From contig VDFB02270651.1 in the NCBI GenBank assembly GCA_007258455.2, positions 494,334,320 through 494,398,319 on the forward strand: a stretch of DNA of 64,000 nucleotides, given 5' to 3'. The translations under genes and the position numbers were made by a program. The stretch comes from Sequoia sempervirens. Taxonomy: Eukaryota > Streptophyta > Pinopsida > Cupressales > Cupressaceae. A model generated the notes under the pieces. It made no database searches. It had not been told where the DNA came from and saw only the letters and a list, made by a program, of their open reading frames with translations. Every line of letters begins with the position of its first letter. Position 1 is the first letter of the stretch. Below, one piece after another: positions 44,447 through 55,559 of this stretch.

Positions 44447-47002
44447 TCAATTCTCCCCCTCCTGCTGTCAACCATGTCCTCATGGTTGAGGATCTGGTAA
44501 ATCCCTATTTCTTCCTTCCAACCAGATTACTAGATCACCATAATAAGCTACATACTGCAGGAATGTTCTCTGTTGAGCATATCCATTTTGTTCTTCAATT
44601 GTCCTCAACCAATCTCTCAGAATTTCTCCAATAAACTGTAGTGGAGCATTTAATGTAGGTGTTGGTGCTATGAACAATGGAGGTCTGAACTTCATTCCTA
44701 CCCAATTTGTATTTTGCTCCTCAATGACCTATATCAAGGATCTCACTCTTGTGAGACTCCAAGTGATGTTTCTTGTAGAGATTGTTTCTCCCCTTCTGAG
44801 TGATGTTGGAATGTTGTTGTATCTTTCCCTAGCTACAATTAAGGCTCTATGTGGGAGATGTCCTTGAATTTTTTTAAAAACTCTAATACTTTCATTCAAA
44901 TTCTTTTTGTAGATGGGTTTCACATTATCTCCTTGTGCAAAGTATCTAAAGGCAGCTCTAAAAGACATAGACCAAGGTGTTTCATTCCTCATTGGAATGC
45001 CAAATTTCAACTTGCCTCCTTGTACTGGTATGTTATGTTACCCCACTCTACTTGATTTTGTAAAAAAGACACAAAAGACCTAATTTGCAACTCCCCAAAG
45101 TAAATATTTAGAAAAGATTGTGGAAAATTACCAATAATGAAGCCATGCTGAAAATATTTGCACATCTGGTTTTGAACTATAGGATGGTTGTTGTAGAAAT
45201 CCTCAAGGAATTCTTGGTCATCATCATAATCTATCTTTCTTTTCAAAACCAGCTGATTAATTTTCCATTGTAAAAACCTTTCTCTCAAGAATAATGCATA
45301 TAATTCTAAAGGTTTCCTCATTGATAACATTGCAGAGGAGAGCTCTACTACTTGTAATCTTTCATTTGCCTCATCTCTCTCTTTTTCTAGCTGCTGATTT
45401 TGGCTCTTCAACTAGTTTTTCTCATGCTTAAGCTTGAGTGTTGTAAGGGAGAGGTATCACCTTGGAGCTGATGAAGTAGATGCTTCAAGATAATGCAATC
45501 TACTTAATTTTTGTTTTAGCTCCTCTTCTTTCTGTGGCAATTTAGTTTTCAATCTCTCTATTTCTATAGCACCAAGCCTTGTTGTTTCCTTTGTTTGAGC
45601 TAATGCTTGTGCATTAGCCTGCTATAAGGCTTTTTCTGTTTGACTTAATTGTGTTTGCAATTTTTTTTCTTTTTCTATCATCTCCTTTTCTAGTTTCTCA
45701 GTCTTGGACACAATTTTTTGAAATTCTTCTTCCTTTATTCTTAACTTTTCTTCTAGAAATTGCATTTTTTTTCTTTCTTCATCCAACTCTTCCTGCATTC
45801 TAGAAACTACCATATCTTTAGCCATCTCATCCTCCTCTTCTTCTTCTTGCAATTGAGGGGGGTTTTGTTGTTCAGTTATTGGTTCTTTTTTTTTCTTCTT
45901 CTAAAAACTAGAATAGGTGGTGAAGAAGATTCATTAGAGCCCATAACAGGGTTATCTTCTTATGGCATATTAGAGGAATATTTTTCAGATGGAGAGACAT
46001 GAGACACTAGAATAGGGTATTTTTGTGGAGATGGAATTGGGGCTTTAGGAGGATCTTCGAGCTATTCAGGAGTATGAACAGGCTCTTGGATTTCCTCACT
46101 ATTTTTCAAGGTATCTTGACTGGCCTCAAGGGTTTCAACTGATTTTTCAAGGGAAGTTGGAACATTGGAGTCAATGTCAGCAACATTAAGGTTTTCCTAT
46201 GGTGATGCATGCCTTTTTATTTTCACTATACTTAGGGTTTCTCTTTCAATTTCCTATAGCTTTCTTTTTCCCTTTTTCTATACTTTTTTGGAAGCTTCCC
46301 CTTTTTCAATTTTTAACTTTTTCACAGTGGGTCCCTTTTTAGATTTATTTTAATTTTGGCAATGGGGGTTGATATAAATTCCAACCACCCCTCTTTCCCA
46401 GACTCCTTCTTCATGAAATGATGTTTGATAATCAAATGAATTAAGCTATGGTATCTAATGGAAGAAACTCCCTTAGACTTTACCCTAGCTACCATAGAGG
46501 AGATTTGTGTGAATAAAAGGGTGGGAAGATTAATTCTTGCAAAAGGCCTTATGTTTCCATACCTTAAATGCATGAGCATTCGCATTCCTAGCCCAAAAAT
46601 TGTGTCGTACTGACTCTTGCAGGTGAAAAGTTCCATTAACTAGGTTACAACTGTTTTCCACGATTCTTCTAGACTACTGTGAGAAACTCTCTTTTGACTT
46701 CCTTTATGCCATTAGATTTCGGGTCTCCTTTCTGATTCTTCATGGAATGTAGACACTAATTCCTCAAAACCCACATGTCCTTTGTTCACTGGCTCACCTA
46801 TAACAATAGGGGTAACTTCAATTACTTCTTCCCTTACCCTAGTGACATTCACATGAAAGTTGATAACAAACTCCTCAACCAAATCAAGTTTGAATCCTTC
46901 ATACATTTGTATGAACTCAAGCCACCCTACTTCTCTCAGCAATCTCTCCATTTTAGGATCTAGAATGAATTTTTTTGGTTCTAAATTTCTTTTCTGTCCC
47001 AT
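44447..47002 (-). pseudogene. Gypsy-C third ORF (post-integrase, unknown function)
   Basis: Decayed frame of about 850 codons between integrase and LTR. The N-terminal part (47002-46712) reads MERLLREVGWLEFIQMYEGF then VEEFVINF and VTPIVIGEPVN, a pattern like the plant-transposon-protein/Athila ORF1-type domain; this resemblance is from memory. A second helical piece lies at 46636-46322. The middle is charged with a coiled coil (45852-45622, EEKLRIKEEEFQKIVSKTEK). The C-terminal pieces (45411-45007, 45010-44729, 44695-44480) are helical. No signal peptide or membrane segment is evident, unlike envelope proteins. Its frame continues through the polypurine tract to a TGA formed by the first three LTR bases (44447-44449). 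Confidence 0.6.
44450..44463 (-). promoter_or_regulatory. Gypsy-C polypurine tract
   Basis: Minus strand AGGAGGGGGAGAAT immediately before the LTR start TGATGAG. The third ORF is read through it. Confidence 0.65.
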
Positions 47003-47590
47003 TTTTCCTTCTTCTGCAAATTTTTATCAAAGACAATGGTGGATGCAACTTTTTGAGTGAAATGCAAATGAACGTCTCTTTCCATAGACACAATACTTTT
47101 CAAAAAAAAATGCACGTCGTATCAAGACATTAAGTATTTACTCCACCTCATTCCTTGTGAATGTTTCACACATATCAGCCAATACTTTTTGAATTATGAC
47201 TTGGATGGTTGGTGGCGATGATGACATCAACACACACATTCTGAACTGATATGAAATCTTTCTATTTACTTACATTTATTGCAAGTCACCTCAATATCAA
47301 ATCCTTATCTCTCCGTCAGATTTTGAAATGATTGAGTCATTTATTATAACATTAATAACTACAACACTTGGAGATATTTATGCTCAAAACACTCATTTAA
47401 TGTCACATAACATTAACTAAATCAAAATTAATATTTCAAAAATGGCATTCACAATAAATGCATACCTTTTCATTAAATGCAAAAAGTTAATTGGAGCATG
47501 AATTAACTCAGCTGGCAATAATTCCAATGAGATAATCGAAAAGGGATCAAAATTAACTAGAGAATTTATTATAGCAAACCTTGGAAGTGT

Positions 47591-47665
47591 CAGAAGTCAT
47601 TAGGAGTCGTCAGGAGCCATCAAGAGCCATCAGGAGTCATCAAGAGCCATCATGAGTCATCAGGA
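47591..47665. repeat. 10-bp tandem repeat, about 7.5 units
   Basis: Units such as caggagccat, caagagccat, caggagtcat, catgagtcat in perfect 10-base register. They lie in the spacer between integrase and the third ORF. Related units are at 43111-43150. Confidence 0.9.
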
Positions 47666-47815
47666 GACCACCATTTCTGGTTTTCAGCCATCCTTTTTTT
47701 TTGCATTTTTTTCTAAGAGAGAAACTGCCATTTTTGGTTTTCAATCTATCTCCTTTATTCAAAAGGTAAACTGCCATTTCTGGTTTTCAATTTACCTCCT
47801 TTATTCATACCTTTT
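47666..47815. repeat. Tandem repeat of three ~45-60-bp units
   Basis: Three copies of (c)tgccatttctggttttcaa followed by tctcctttattca-type sequence, adjoining the 10-bp array. The first unit is the most diverged. Confidence 0.75.
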
Positions 47816-47822
47816 CAAAAGA

Positions 47823-49235
47823 TTATCCATAAGTACATTCTCTTATGGAAGGAATATCTTCCATCAGAAAATGTTCAACTTTATTCTGCAACTTTGCTAC
47901 AAATTTCTCTTTTGATGTAGGTTTGTGATACATTTTCAAACAATGATCATTAACTATCATGACCCTTCTTTCTCCATCTATTGGTATCAATTGAACTATT
48001 CCATTTTGAAAAACTTCATCAATTTCATAAGGTCCTAGCCATCTTGTATGCAAATTTCCTCTAAACTCTTGAAATCTGGAGTCAAATAATAGCGCCCAAT
48101 CTCCCTTCTTAAATTGTCTTGTCACAATATTTTTATCATTCCACTCCTTTCTCTACTTTTGAATTAACTCTATATGCTGGAGAGCTTCCATTCTCATCTC
48201 ATCAAGTCAATTCATCTGTACAATTCTACTTTTTTCTACTTTAGGCAAGTCAATACCAATCTCCAATGTTGTCTTCAATGTTTGCAATTCAAATTTGATA
48301 GGCGTTACTAGAGTTTTTCCAAATACTAATTTATATGGAGAGAATCTAATAGTTGTTTTCCAGGTTGTATTGTATGCCCAGACTACCTCATCTAATATTT
48401 CTCCCCAATCTATCTTCCTCAATGAAACAATTTTTGTCAAAATATTCTCCAATTCTTGGTTAGTAACCTCCACTTGTCCATTTTCTTGAGGATTATATGG
48501 CGTTGATTTTATGTGTCATTTGGTACCTTTGCATAAATGCTTCCATCATAGTAGACACAAAATGCGACCCTTGATCTAAAACTATCTCTCTTGGTGCACC
48601 AAATCTCTACAAAATATGCTTGTATAGGAAATCAGCTACTTTGTCTTCTCTTGTTGTTGGTAAAGCTTTCACTTCAGCCCATTTTGTGACATAATATATG
48701 CAAACTAAGCTATATTGTTGTCCTCTGGAAGGTGGATCAACAGGTCCCACAAAATTAATTCCCCATTTTTCAAATGGTTCCAAAGCTATTTGAGGTTGCA
48801 ATGGCATCTTCATTGTTGGTGTAGGTCTTCCCATGCATTGACATTCATCACAATGTTTCAAAAAGAATGAAACATCCTTTGTTGTAGATGGCCAAAAATA
48901 ACCAGCTCTAAGATTTTATGAATGGTTCTAACTACTGAGTAGTGTCCTCCTTCTAGCTCATGATGGAAAACATGTATCATATCATAAATGTCTATTTCAG
49001 CAACACATCTGTGAAGAACATGGTCAGGACACATTTTAAATAATAAACTATTCATCCATTGAAACCTAGAGCTTTCACAAATTAACATTTTTTTCTGCTT
49101 AGGATTGAAATAATTTGGGCACTTCCCTGTTACCAGATAATTTGCAAGATCAGGAAACCATGGTTGATGAATTGATATTGCAAATAAGTGTTCATCTGGA
49201 AATGTATCATCCACTAGCTCTTGATTACCTTGCAA
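47823..49235 (-). pseudogene. Gypsy-C integrase
   Basis: Zinc domain in 49235-48858 (MIHVFHHELEGGHYSVVRT, with KHCDECQ continuing in the next frame at 48861). The core follows with WGINFVGPV, where Asn replaces the first catalytic Asp. After a break come 48473-48207 (LDEVVWAYNTTWKTTIRFSPY) and the C-terminal part 48125-47823 (RWLGPYEIDEVF). Three frames are needed. It precedes the array-bearing spacer. Confidence 0.85.
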
Positions 49236-49331
49236 AATAATTCTAGAAAAGAAATCAACAACGCTATCTTTACTAGGTTTATCAATAATTGTTATATAAA
49301 ATTCCTACAACAAAAATAGCCATCTTATGAT

Positions 49332-50204
49332 TCATCCTCCTACAACAGATTTATTCATCAAAAGTTTAATAACAACATGGTTTGTATGAACAAATACCTT
49401 GTAACCAGTAATATAATTCCTAAATTTATTGATTGCATATATTACTGCTAAGAACTCTTTCTCGGTTGTTGTGTAGTTCCTTTTAGTAGGATTCAAATTT
49501 GTACTGATATAATATATTGCATGCATTGCTTCATTTTCATCCTTTTGTCTCAATACTGCACCAATAGAAAAATTAGATACATCGACATGTATGTGAAATG
49601 GAACTCCCCAAACAGGTCCCTTGATAATTGGAGTAGTAGTTAAGGCATGTTTAATTATATCAAATGATATCTGACAATCATTTGTACAAAGAAACTTTGC
49701 ATCTTTCTTGAGCAATGTAAACAAAGGTTCAACAATCTTACTAAATCCTTCAATAAATCTTCTATAGTAACCAGCATGCCCAAGAAAAATACAAACTTCA
49801 GTTTGAGTTGTAGGAATTTCAATCTTTTAAATGATTTCAATTTTCTTGGGGTCAACTTTTATCCCCTCTTCTGATGTCCCAAAAAATTACCTTTTGTCAT
49901 CATGAGGGAACTCTTTTCATGATTCAAGGACAACCTAAGATCCTTACATCTTTGAAAAAAATTCATTCAAGCTCTCAAGTGCTTCTTCAAATGTTTGTGC
50001 ATGAACTATGAAGTCATCCATATAAACTTCTACACATGAGGTAGTCAAATCTGTAAAAATTGCTAGGACAACCCTTTGAAAAGTTGATGGTGCATTGCAC
50101 AGTCGAAATGATAATATTGTATGTTGATCGTGTTTTCTGCATAATAACAACCTAGATAGAATGTAGTATCCTATCTCTCTTGAAAGGTAAATCTCTATCA
50201 TCAA
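49332..50204 (-). pseudogene. Gypsy-C reverse transcriptase (partial) and RNase H
   Basis: The RT palm reads FRLCNAPSTFQRVV and VYMDDFIVHA (catalytic YMDD). The N-terminal fingers are missing or unrecognisable upstream of about 50180. RNase H (49724-49332) reads HVDVSNFSIGAVLRQK and TTTEKEFLAVIYAINKFR, with the expected Asp and Glu. Several stops and a frame change near 49860 intervene. Confidence 0.85.
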
Positions 50205-50242
50205 GCCACAAGAGATAACCCTAAGGTATTAATGTCAGGTCT

Positions 50243-51251
50243 TGATAGTCCATAAACAACTCAGTAACGAAATGTGAAAATGCTTGTAATCACAATGGGA
50301 CCTTACTACGAGCAAATATTGAATCAATTCTATCAGATTTAACAAACTGGTGATACTTCAATCCAAGATTTAACCCAATAATCAAAGAAATAGAAAAAAA
50401 GGATAAGGGTTTTAAAGAGATTTATAAATCCAATGCTACTCCTAAAATTAACAATGAAAGTAACCAATATTCGAAATGGACCAATCCCTCAAAACTGATT
50501 TCTGCTTGACCAAGATAAATCTGCAATCTTACAGAAAATAGTGCAATCTTCTAAGGGGTTAAGATTTTCAAATTATGAACACTCATCCAAACAACCCTGT
50601 TGCAGTTGAAGTGAATAAACCTTCACAATCTAACTTAAGTACGAGGAATATGAAAAGTCTAGGCTAACTTTGCAAAACAACTAACAATCGGTTGGTTGTG
50701 AAAAGTATGGACTGAGAGATTGCTACAACATTTAAGTATCAAATCACAAAAATTATCAAATCAAATCTAATCTAAATATTGACCAACTCAAAGCAATTTT
50801 AAAGATGGAATAGCAAGAACCATGCAAGAAAAGAGAGCGTAAATATGGCACCAAATCACAATGTCACTATTTGCATTCAAATTGTTCACTGTAGCAATAA
50901 TTTTTAGCTTTCTGTTACAACATTTGCTTGAGGGAAACTACCTGCTCACTTACTCTACTTCTATATTCTGGTTACAAGTTCTAACTTTCTAACTATTTCC
51001 AACTATCTAACCTTCTAACCCTTTACAAATGAGGCCACATGCCCAATATATAGAAATCCCCAGGAACCCGTCGGCCAGGTAAGGGTTTCGCAGCAATAAC
51101 TCGGCACAACCACCGGGTCCAGAGAGTCTTTGAATTGGGTCAAACAGGCATTAAATACACATCCCATTGAGGTCGGCCTAGGATCCACACTGCCACTCAG
51201 ATGACACACGAGAAGATAATAGGGAAGCACAAATTGCGCTGCAGCCTATCA
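50243..51251 (-). repeat. Gypsy-D 3' LTR (proposed)
   Basis: Minus strand TGATAGGCTG ... GGACTATCA, giving 6-bp terminal inverted repeats TGATAG/CTATCA and a length of 1009 bases. A purine tract precedes the start and a TATATA lies inside. Without the 5' partner the ends cannot be confirmed. Confidence 0.5.
51045..51053 (-). promoter_or_regulatory. TATA box candidate in the Gypsy-D LTR
   Basis: Minus strand CTATATATT, about 200 bases into the proposed LTR. Confidence 0.4.
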
Positions 51252-51275
51252 TTAGCTCTCTTCCCTATTATCCCC
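51252..51275 (-). promoter_or_regulatory. Gypsy-D polypurine tract
   Basis: Minus strand GGGGATAATAGGGAAGAGAG, then CTAA, then the LTR start TGATAG. It overlaps the end of the third ORF. Confidence 0.55.
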
Positions 51276-54200
51276 GCACCGATTTGACTCTTCATGTAGT
51301 TTCAAGAACACTGCATCTAAGTCAGCCATAGGTGGTACTGGCAGAACCCTAAGTCACCTCTCAATGGACGTAATCTCATCCCTTGAGTGTTTGATCAACC
51401 TATCCCAATCTACCTTGTATGTCACATGCTTATCAATAATTGCGAGGTAGGTGGCCACATCATCTAGTTGGTGCTCAAAAACAAAACCATCATCAAGTGG
51501 TGCATACAGATCATGCCACCATTCTCTCAACTGTTCCAGGCTTAAGTACTTGGGCACGATCTTTCTTCTTCTAATCATTATTTTGAAAAAAGCAATGCAG
51601 CCATTATAGATCTTAGTTAGGGTGTCATCAATTTGCTTTCCTCGTTTGTGAATCTTTTTCAACACCTTTTGCCTAATTTGCAGTGCCTCAAACCACTCCC
51701 AAGGTTTGGCAGCTCTAGAAGAAGGAAGAATCCCATCGCTTACCAACCTGTCACGGGTGTATTCCATTAGAGTTCTAGTTTTCTGCAAAAGGATGTCTGT
51801 ATCCTCCTTATCTTGTGCCAACACCTGCTTCAACCAATCGGTTGCCATAATAGCATCCTTCCTTGTTGATAAAATTTCCCTAATAGCTTCATCACCCTTA
51901 TTTGCACCCCTTAGAGCCAATTCATAGTGGCAATAGTGGAGGCTTTTATCCTTTCTAGCTCGGTTATGGTCTCCTGAGGTAGAGGATTGGTAGTAGAGGA
52001 AGAAGGGTTAATAGACTGTAGAGGCTTTATTAATTCCTCCGAGCACTTCCTGAGATTTTCATTTTCTCTCTTAAGTTCCTACTTGGTCTTCATTTCCTTC
52101 CTCAATCGATCCATAATAACTGCACTGGAGACCCCATAGTCTTCAATATCCTGCTCAACTGATGTAGGCCCAAGATTAAAATTTTGTATATTATAAACAT
52201 TTCCAGCCACATCATCTCTATTTTTATCTAGAATAGGGGTAGCAATATGAACAACCTTGTTTTGTGCCTCATCCGTCTCGACTCGTGAGATCACTGTAGC
52301 CTTCTTCTTACCTTTATCTTTTCCAATCCTAGCTAGTAGTGCATCCCAGTTCAGTGGAATATCCTCCACTACCACCTATTTTCTCTTTATTTCTTTCTCC
52401 AGCCAATTAGGGACAATGGACTCCAATTGCACTCTACTCTACCCCATTTCCTCTTGTCAATCGCCTGCTATTTCCTCATTCAAATTATGTTCATTAGGAG
52501 TCTCATCCATTTCACTTTCCTCCCCTCAGCATGCTCCTCTTCATATGCAAGTGATGGATCCTTTACTGCCTCTAACTCCCTTGCAGGAGATTCAACTGCT
52601 TTAGTTTTGACCGGAGAGTCTGCATGTGCAACCATAGGGGACTGCATTACCTTTCCAATTTCTGCCTTTGCACTATGAAGTTCCCCTTCATGAAATTCCT
52701 CGCCTCCAGTATTTGGATCTTCGTCAACCTCTTTTGTCTCACCTAGTTCATTTTGGGTTACATGAGTGGGAGGGATGTCATCCTACTGCTCCTCATGAGA
52801 AGCCACCGGAGGTTGATCAGCCTTAGGCACACTGTCCCTAGGAGAAGGAGTCCTAGAATTCCTTGCACATACTTTGGACCTCTCTGAGCTTTCAACATTT
52901 ATTATTGGTGGGGAAACTTCTTCCCCAACCTTGGAGCTAGCCCTCTCTATTAATTTGACAATTCTCTTCCTCTTAGGCACAGGAGCATTAGCCTCAGGAC
53001 TCTGTTTTTCAGTCTCTTTCTTCTAAGGCTTCTTAGTCCTAGTTCTTTTCTTAGCTTTTGGCTTCCTCTGTTTCACTATTTCTTGGGCCTCTTCTTCTTG
53101 AACACCTCTAGATTTAACTTTGATAGGGGAATCCAACTTGCCCTTGCCCTTCGGATCCTATTCAGTAGATTCTTTAGAAGTAGAATGGGAATTTAAGTCC
53201 CCCATCAAGGCATAGGTGCATTGTACTCCCTTTTTTTCCAATTCCCATATCATATGCTTGAGCCATATCCTAGTAAATTTGAGGACTGGATCCACCAATT
53301 GTTTCAATTTTGTCTTCTCCTCTTCCAACCAATCCACATCACCGATTGGCCTATCCTTTATGGCTTCATAGGCATGATCTTGGATCAAGTTTTCATCATC
53401 TTCCAATTGGTCAGGAACTGTCCTTACATTATATAATTGAACTGCATCAACTAGAAGCCGGGAGAATTTCTCCTTTCTAACCTCATACTCATCACTACAA
53501 TTGGCCCAGTAGTCCTCCAAATTATCCTTATGGTTGTATTCTCTACTGGCCTTCTTTTGAGCCTCCCCTGTGATGTCAAATCTGGATCTCTTGGAGTGGA
53601 AAGACAAGCCAAGAGCACTCAATTCTTCTTCTGAAGCCTGGGCGGAAACAATGGAAGGACAAACCTCTCCAGTGCCAATCCTTAGTGGGAAATCCCCAAC
53701 AAATCCTATCTTGTGCTTGTCCTTCTTAACAATGGCATCGAAGTCGCAAATCTTCCTGGTGACTTCAAACAAAATAATGTGGTCAGTGGGGTACCTTGGA
53801 AGCCTGTATGGGGCCCTTTGGCAGCCATCAATCTAGATGTAAGAGAAGGTTGAGAACTAAATAAACCACGTTCCATATTTCCTGATGAGCTCCTTAGCCA
53901 GATCTAAAATCCTGACATGCTCTGCCTCCTGAAGAATTTTGGTGATATGCATGGTGAATGCATCATTTTCCCTCCTATAGTATGGGCTTCCTAAATACAA
54001 CTGAGGGAAAACTTCATAGATGATGTCCTTTCTCAAAATTCTCTTTGTATCCAAACCTCTATAGGGATGGAACCTAGCAAGTGCATAGACCAAATACGAG
54101 GTCATGGTGAAGGTCTTTGTCTGCAACATATTGGACAACTGCTTGTGAATGACTTGGCTAATGACTCTTACCCAATGGTAGTCCATTTTCTCTTGTTCCA

Positions 54201-54826
54201 TTCTCACAATGGCATGGCACATCCAATTCTCAAATGTACCAGCACTCTTCAATCCAACCACCCTACTAAGAAAGGTGATGGCATCGTAGTACTCCTTGAA
54301 TTTTTCTCTGAACAACTGCTTGGGAAATTTGGAGTAGTGGGACTTCGGCTTCTCTAACCAAGAATTGATAAATTATTGCGACTTGATGGTTTGTTCATCG
54401 TAGAATTCTTGAGCTGCTTCAATGGTGAATCCCACCACATGAGATCTGTCTGGCATGTCGAAGGTTTGGGCAATGGAGACTGGGTTGAGATTGGCAACAA
54501 CTCTCCCTTGAGGCCCAATAATCCTCTGTGTATCCCGATCATAGTTGCCCTGCGAACTAAAGGACTAGCTCATAGCATTGCATTGTAGAAGGGAAACCAA
54601 CCACATGGGACAAGCCCGATTCCATCATCCTTCTAGTCACCAAAGAAGGATCCTTGGCTGCCATCCTTACTTTAAATTCCTCATAGTCCTAGAGGCCAAC
54701 ATTTGTATCGGTGACTTCTGACCAGACATAAGTGATCTTACTCTCAGGGACCTTGCTCTTAATATCTAGCTTAATCCTCTTTGCATCAGAAAATGAGGAA
54801 CCAACTGCTCCCTTGCTTGATTCAGC
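51252..54826 (-). pseudogene. Gypsy-D third ORF (large nuclear-type protein, unknown function)
   Basis: Decayed frame of about 1190 codons between the acceptor-like site (54827-54829) and a TAA (51252-51254) abutting the LTR. N-terminal domain: about residues 40-350, helical, with the phrases YELVL, ANLNPVSIAQTFDMP, FENWMCHAIVRM and FTMTSYLVYALARF. Middle: acidic and low-complexity, with basic clusters (KPKAKKRTRTKKP, VPKRKRIVKLIERA) that look like nuclear localisation signals. C-terminal domain (51920-51354): helical with TDWLKQVLAQ, RTLMEYTRDRL and REWWHDLYAPL. No membrane segment or signal peptide. Two frameshifts after 52980; the other breaks are stops. Same place and general layout as the Gypsy-C third ORF, but it is longer. 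Confidence 0.6.
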
Positions 54827-55278
54827 CTGCACTCAATACAAAAACATAATAAAAACCACAGGAAAGCAAGGTTAATCCATCAAAACAACAATAAACTACA
54901 TCTCATATGGAATGACCGCAACGTGTTTCAGGTTTCAAGACCATCTGCGGAATCTAGGCTAGAGAGGAATTTTGAGAAATTCTAGATCGATCAGATTTCT
55001 GACCAGACATAAGTGATCTTACTCTCAGGGACCTTGCTCTTAATATCTAGCTTAATCCTCTCTGCATCAGAAAATGAGGAACCAGCTGCTCCCTTGCTTG
55101 ATTCAGTCTGCACTCAACACAAAAACATAGTTAAAACCACAGGAAAGCAAGGTTAATCCATCAAAACAACAATAAACTACATCTCATATAGAATGACCGC
55201 AACGTGTTTTGGGTTTCAAGACCATCCGCGGAATCTGGGCCAGAGAGGAATTTCGAGAAATTCTAGATCGATCAGATT
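54717..55278. repeat. 281-bp tandem duplication (2 copies)
   Basis: Copies 54717-54997 and 54998-55278 with about 14 differences by eye (about 95% identity). Each contains the start of the third ORF and the pyrimidine-rich stretch before it. Confidence 0.92.
54827..54860 (-). promoter_or_regulatory. Splice-acceptor-like site before the third ORF
   Basis: Minus strand TTTTTGTATTGAGTGCAG followed by GCTGAATC. It has a T-rich tract ending in CAG/G, with a branch-point-like GGATTAAC about 50 bases upstream. A second copy ends at 55108 (CAG/A) because of the 281-bp duplication. Splicing would be a way to express an ORF this far from the promoter; there is no direct evidence. Confidence 0.4.
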
Positions 55279-55559
55279 CCAACGAAAAAACAAAGAAACA
55301 CATACTTAATCATTAGACCTGATCATTTTTCATCAATACATCACATGAGAGGTCCAACTATGACATGAAATAATCATCAAATGCATCACAAATTATAAAC
55401 AAATCTAATTATTTCATGTTTCTTTACATTTCATCAACTTTTGGGAAAATCCGCCAGAGACAGATTCCAGCCAAGAATTTGTCAAAGAGGATTTTCAGGA
55501 AATCTGGGGAACAGCGGATTTCAGAGAAATTTGGAGCTAACGGACATCCATGGTTTAGG
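55279..55559. other. Spacer without recognised content
   Basis: Between the duplication and the motif-rich stretch. No ORF or repeat supported. Confidence 0.4.

Larger units (their letters stand above)
42974..44449 (-). repeat. Gypsy-C 3' LTR (left end uncertain)
   Basis: The right end is firm: minus strand TGATGAGTGCATG begins directly after a purine tract. It contains a TATA box at 43910-43917 and 10-bp repeats at 43111-43150. The left end was placed at a tg dinucleotide near 42974 by length only. Confidence 0.45.
42974..50204 (-). mobile_element. Gypsy-C: Ty3/gypsy element with a third ORF
   Basis: Minus-strand order: partial RT, RNase H, integrase (to 47823), a spacer with short tandem arrays, a third ORF (47002-44447), polypurine tract and 3' LTR. 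Gag, protease and the RT N-terminus are absent. The break near 50204-50243 coincides with the LTR end proposed for Gypsy-D, so Gypsy-C was probably split by insertion of Gypsy-D. The left LTR boundary is uncertain. Confidence 0.75.

Noticed and set aside
51015..51230. 71-residue ORF near 51.1 kb
   Set aside because: Lies inside the proposed Gypsy-D LTR next to a TATA-like site; no domain.
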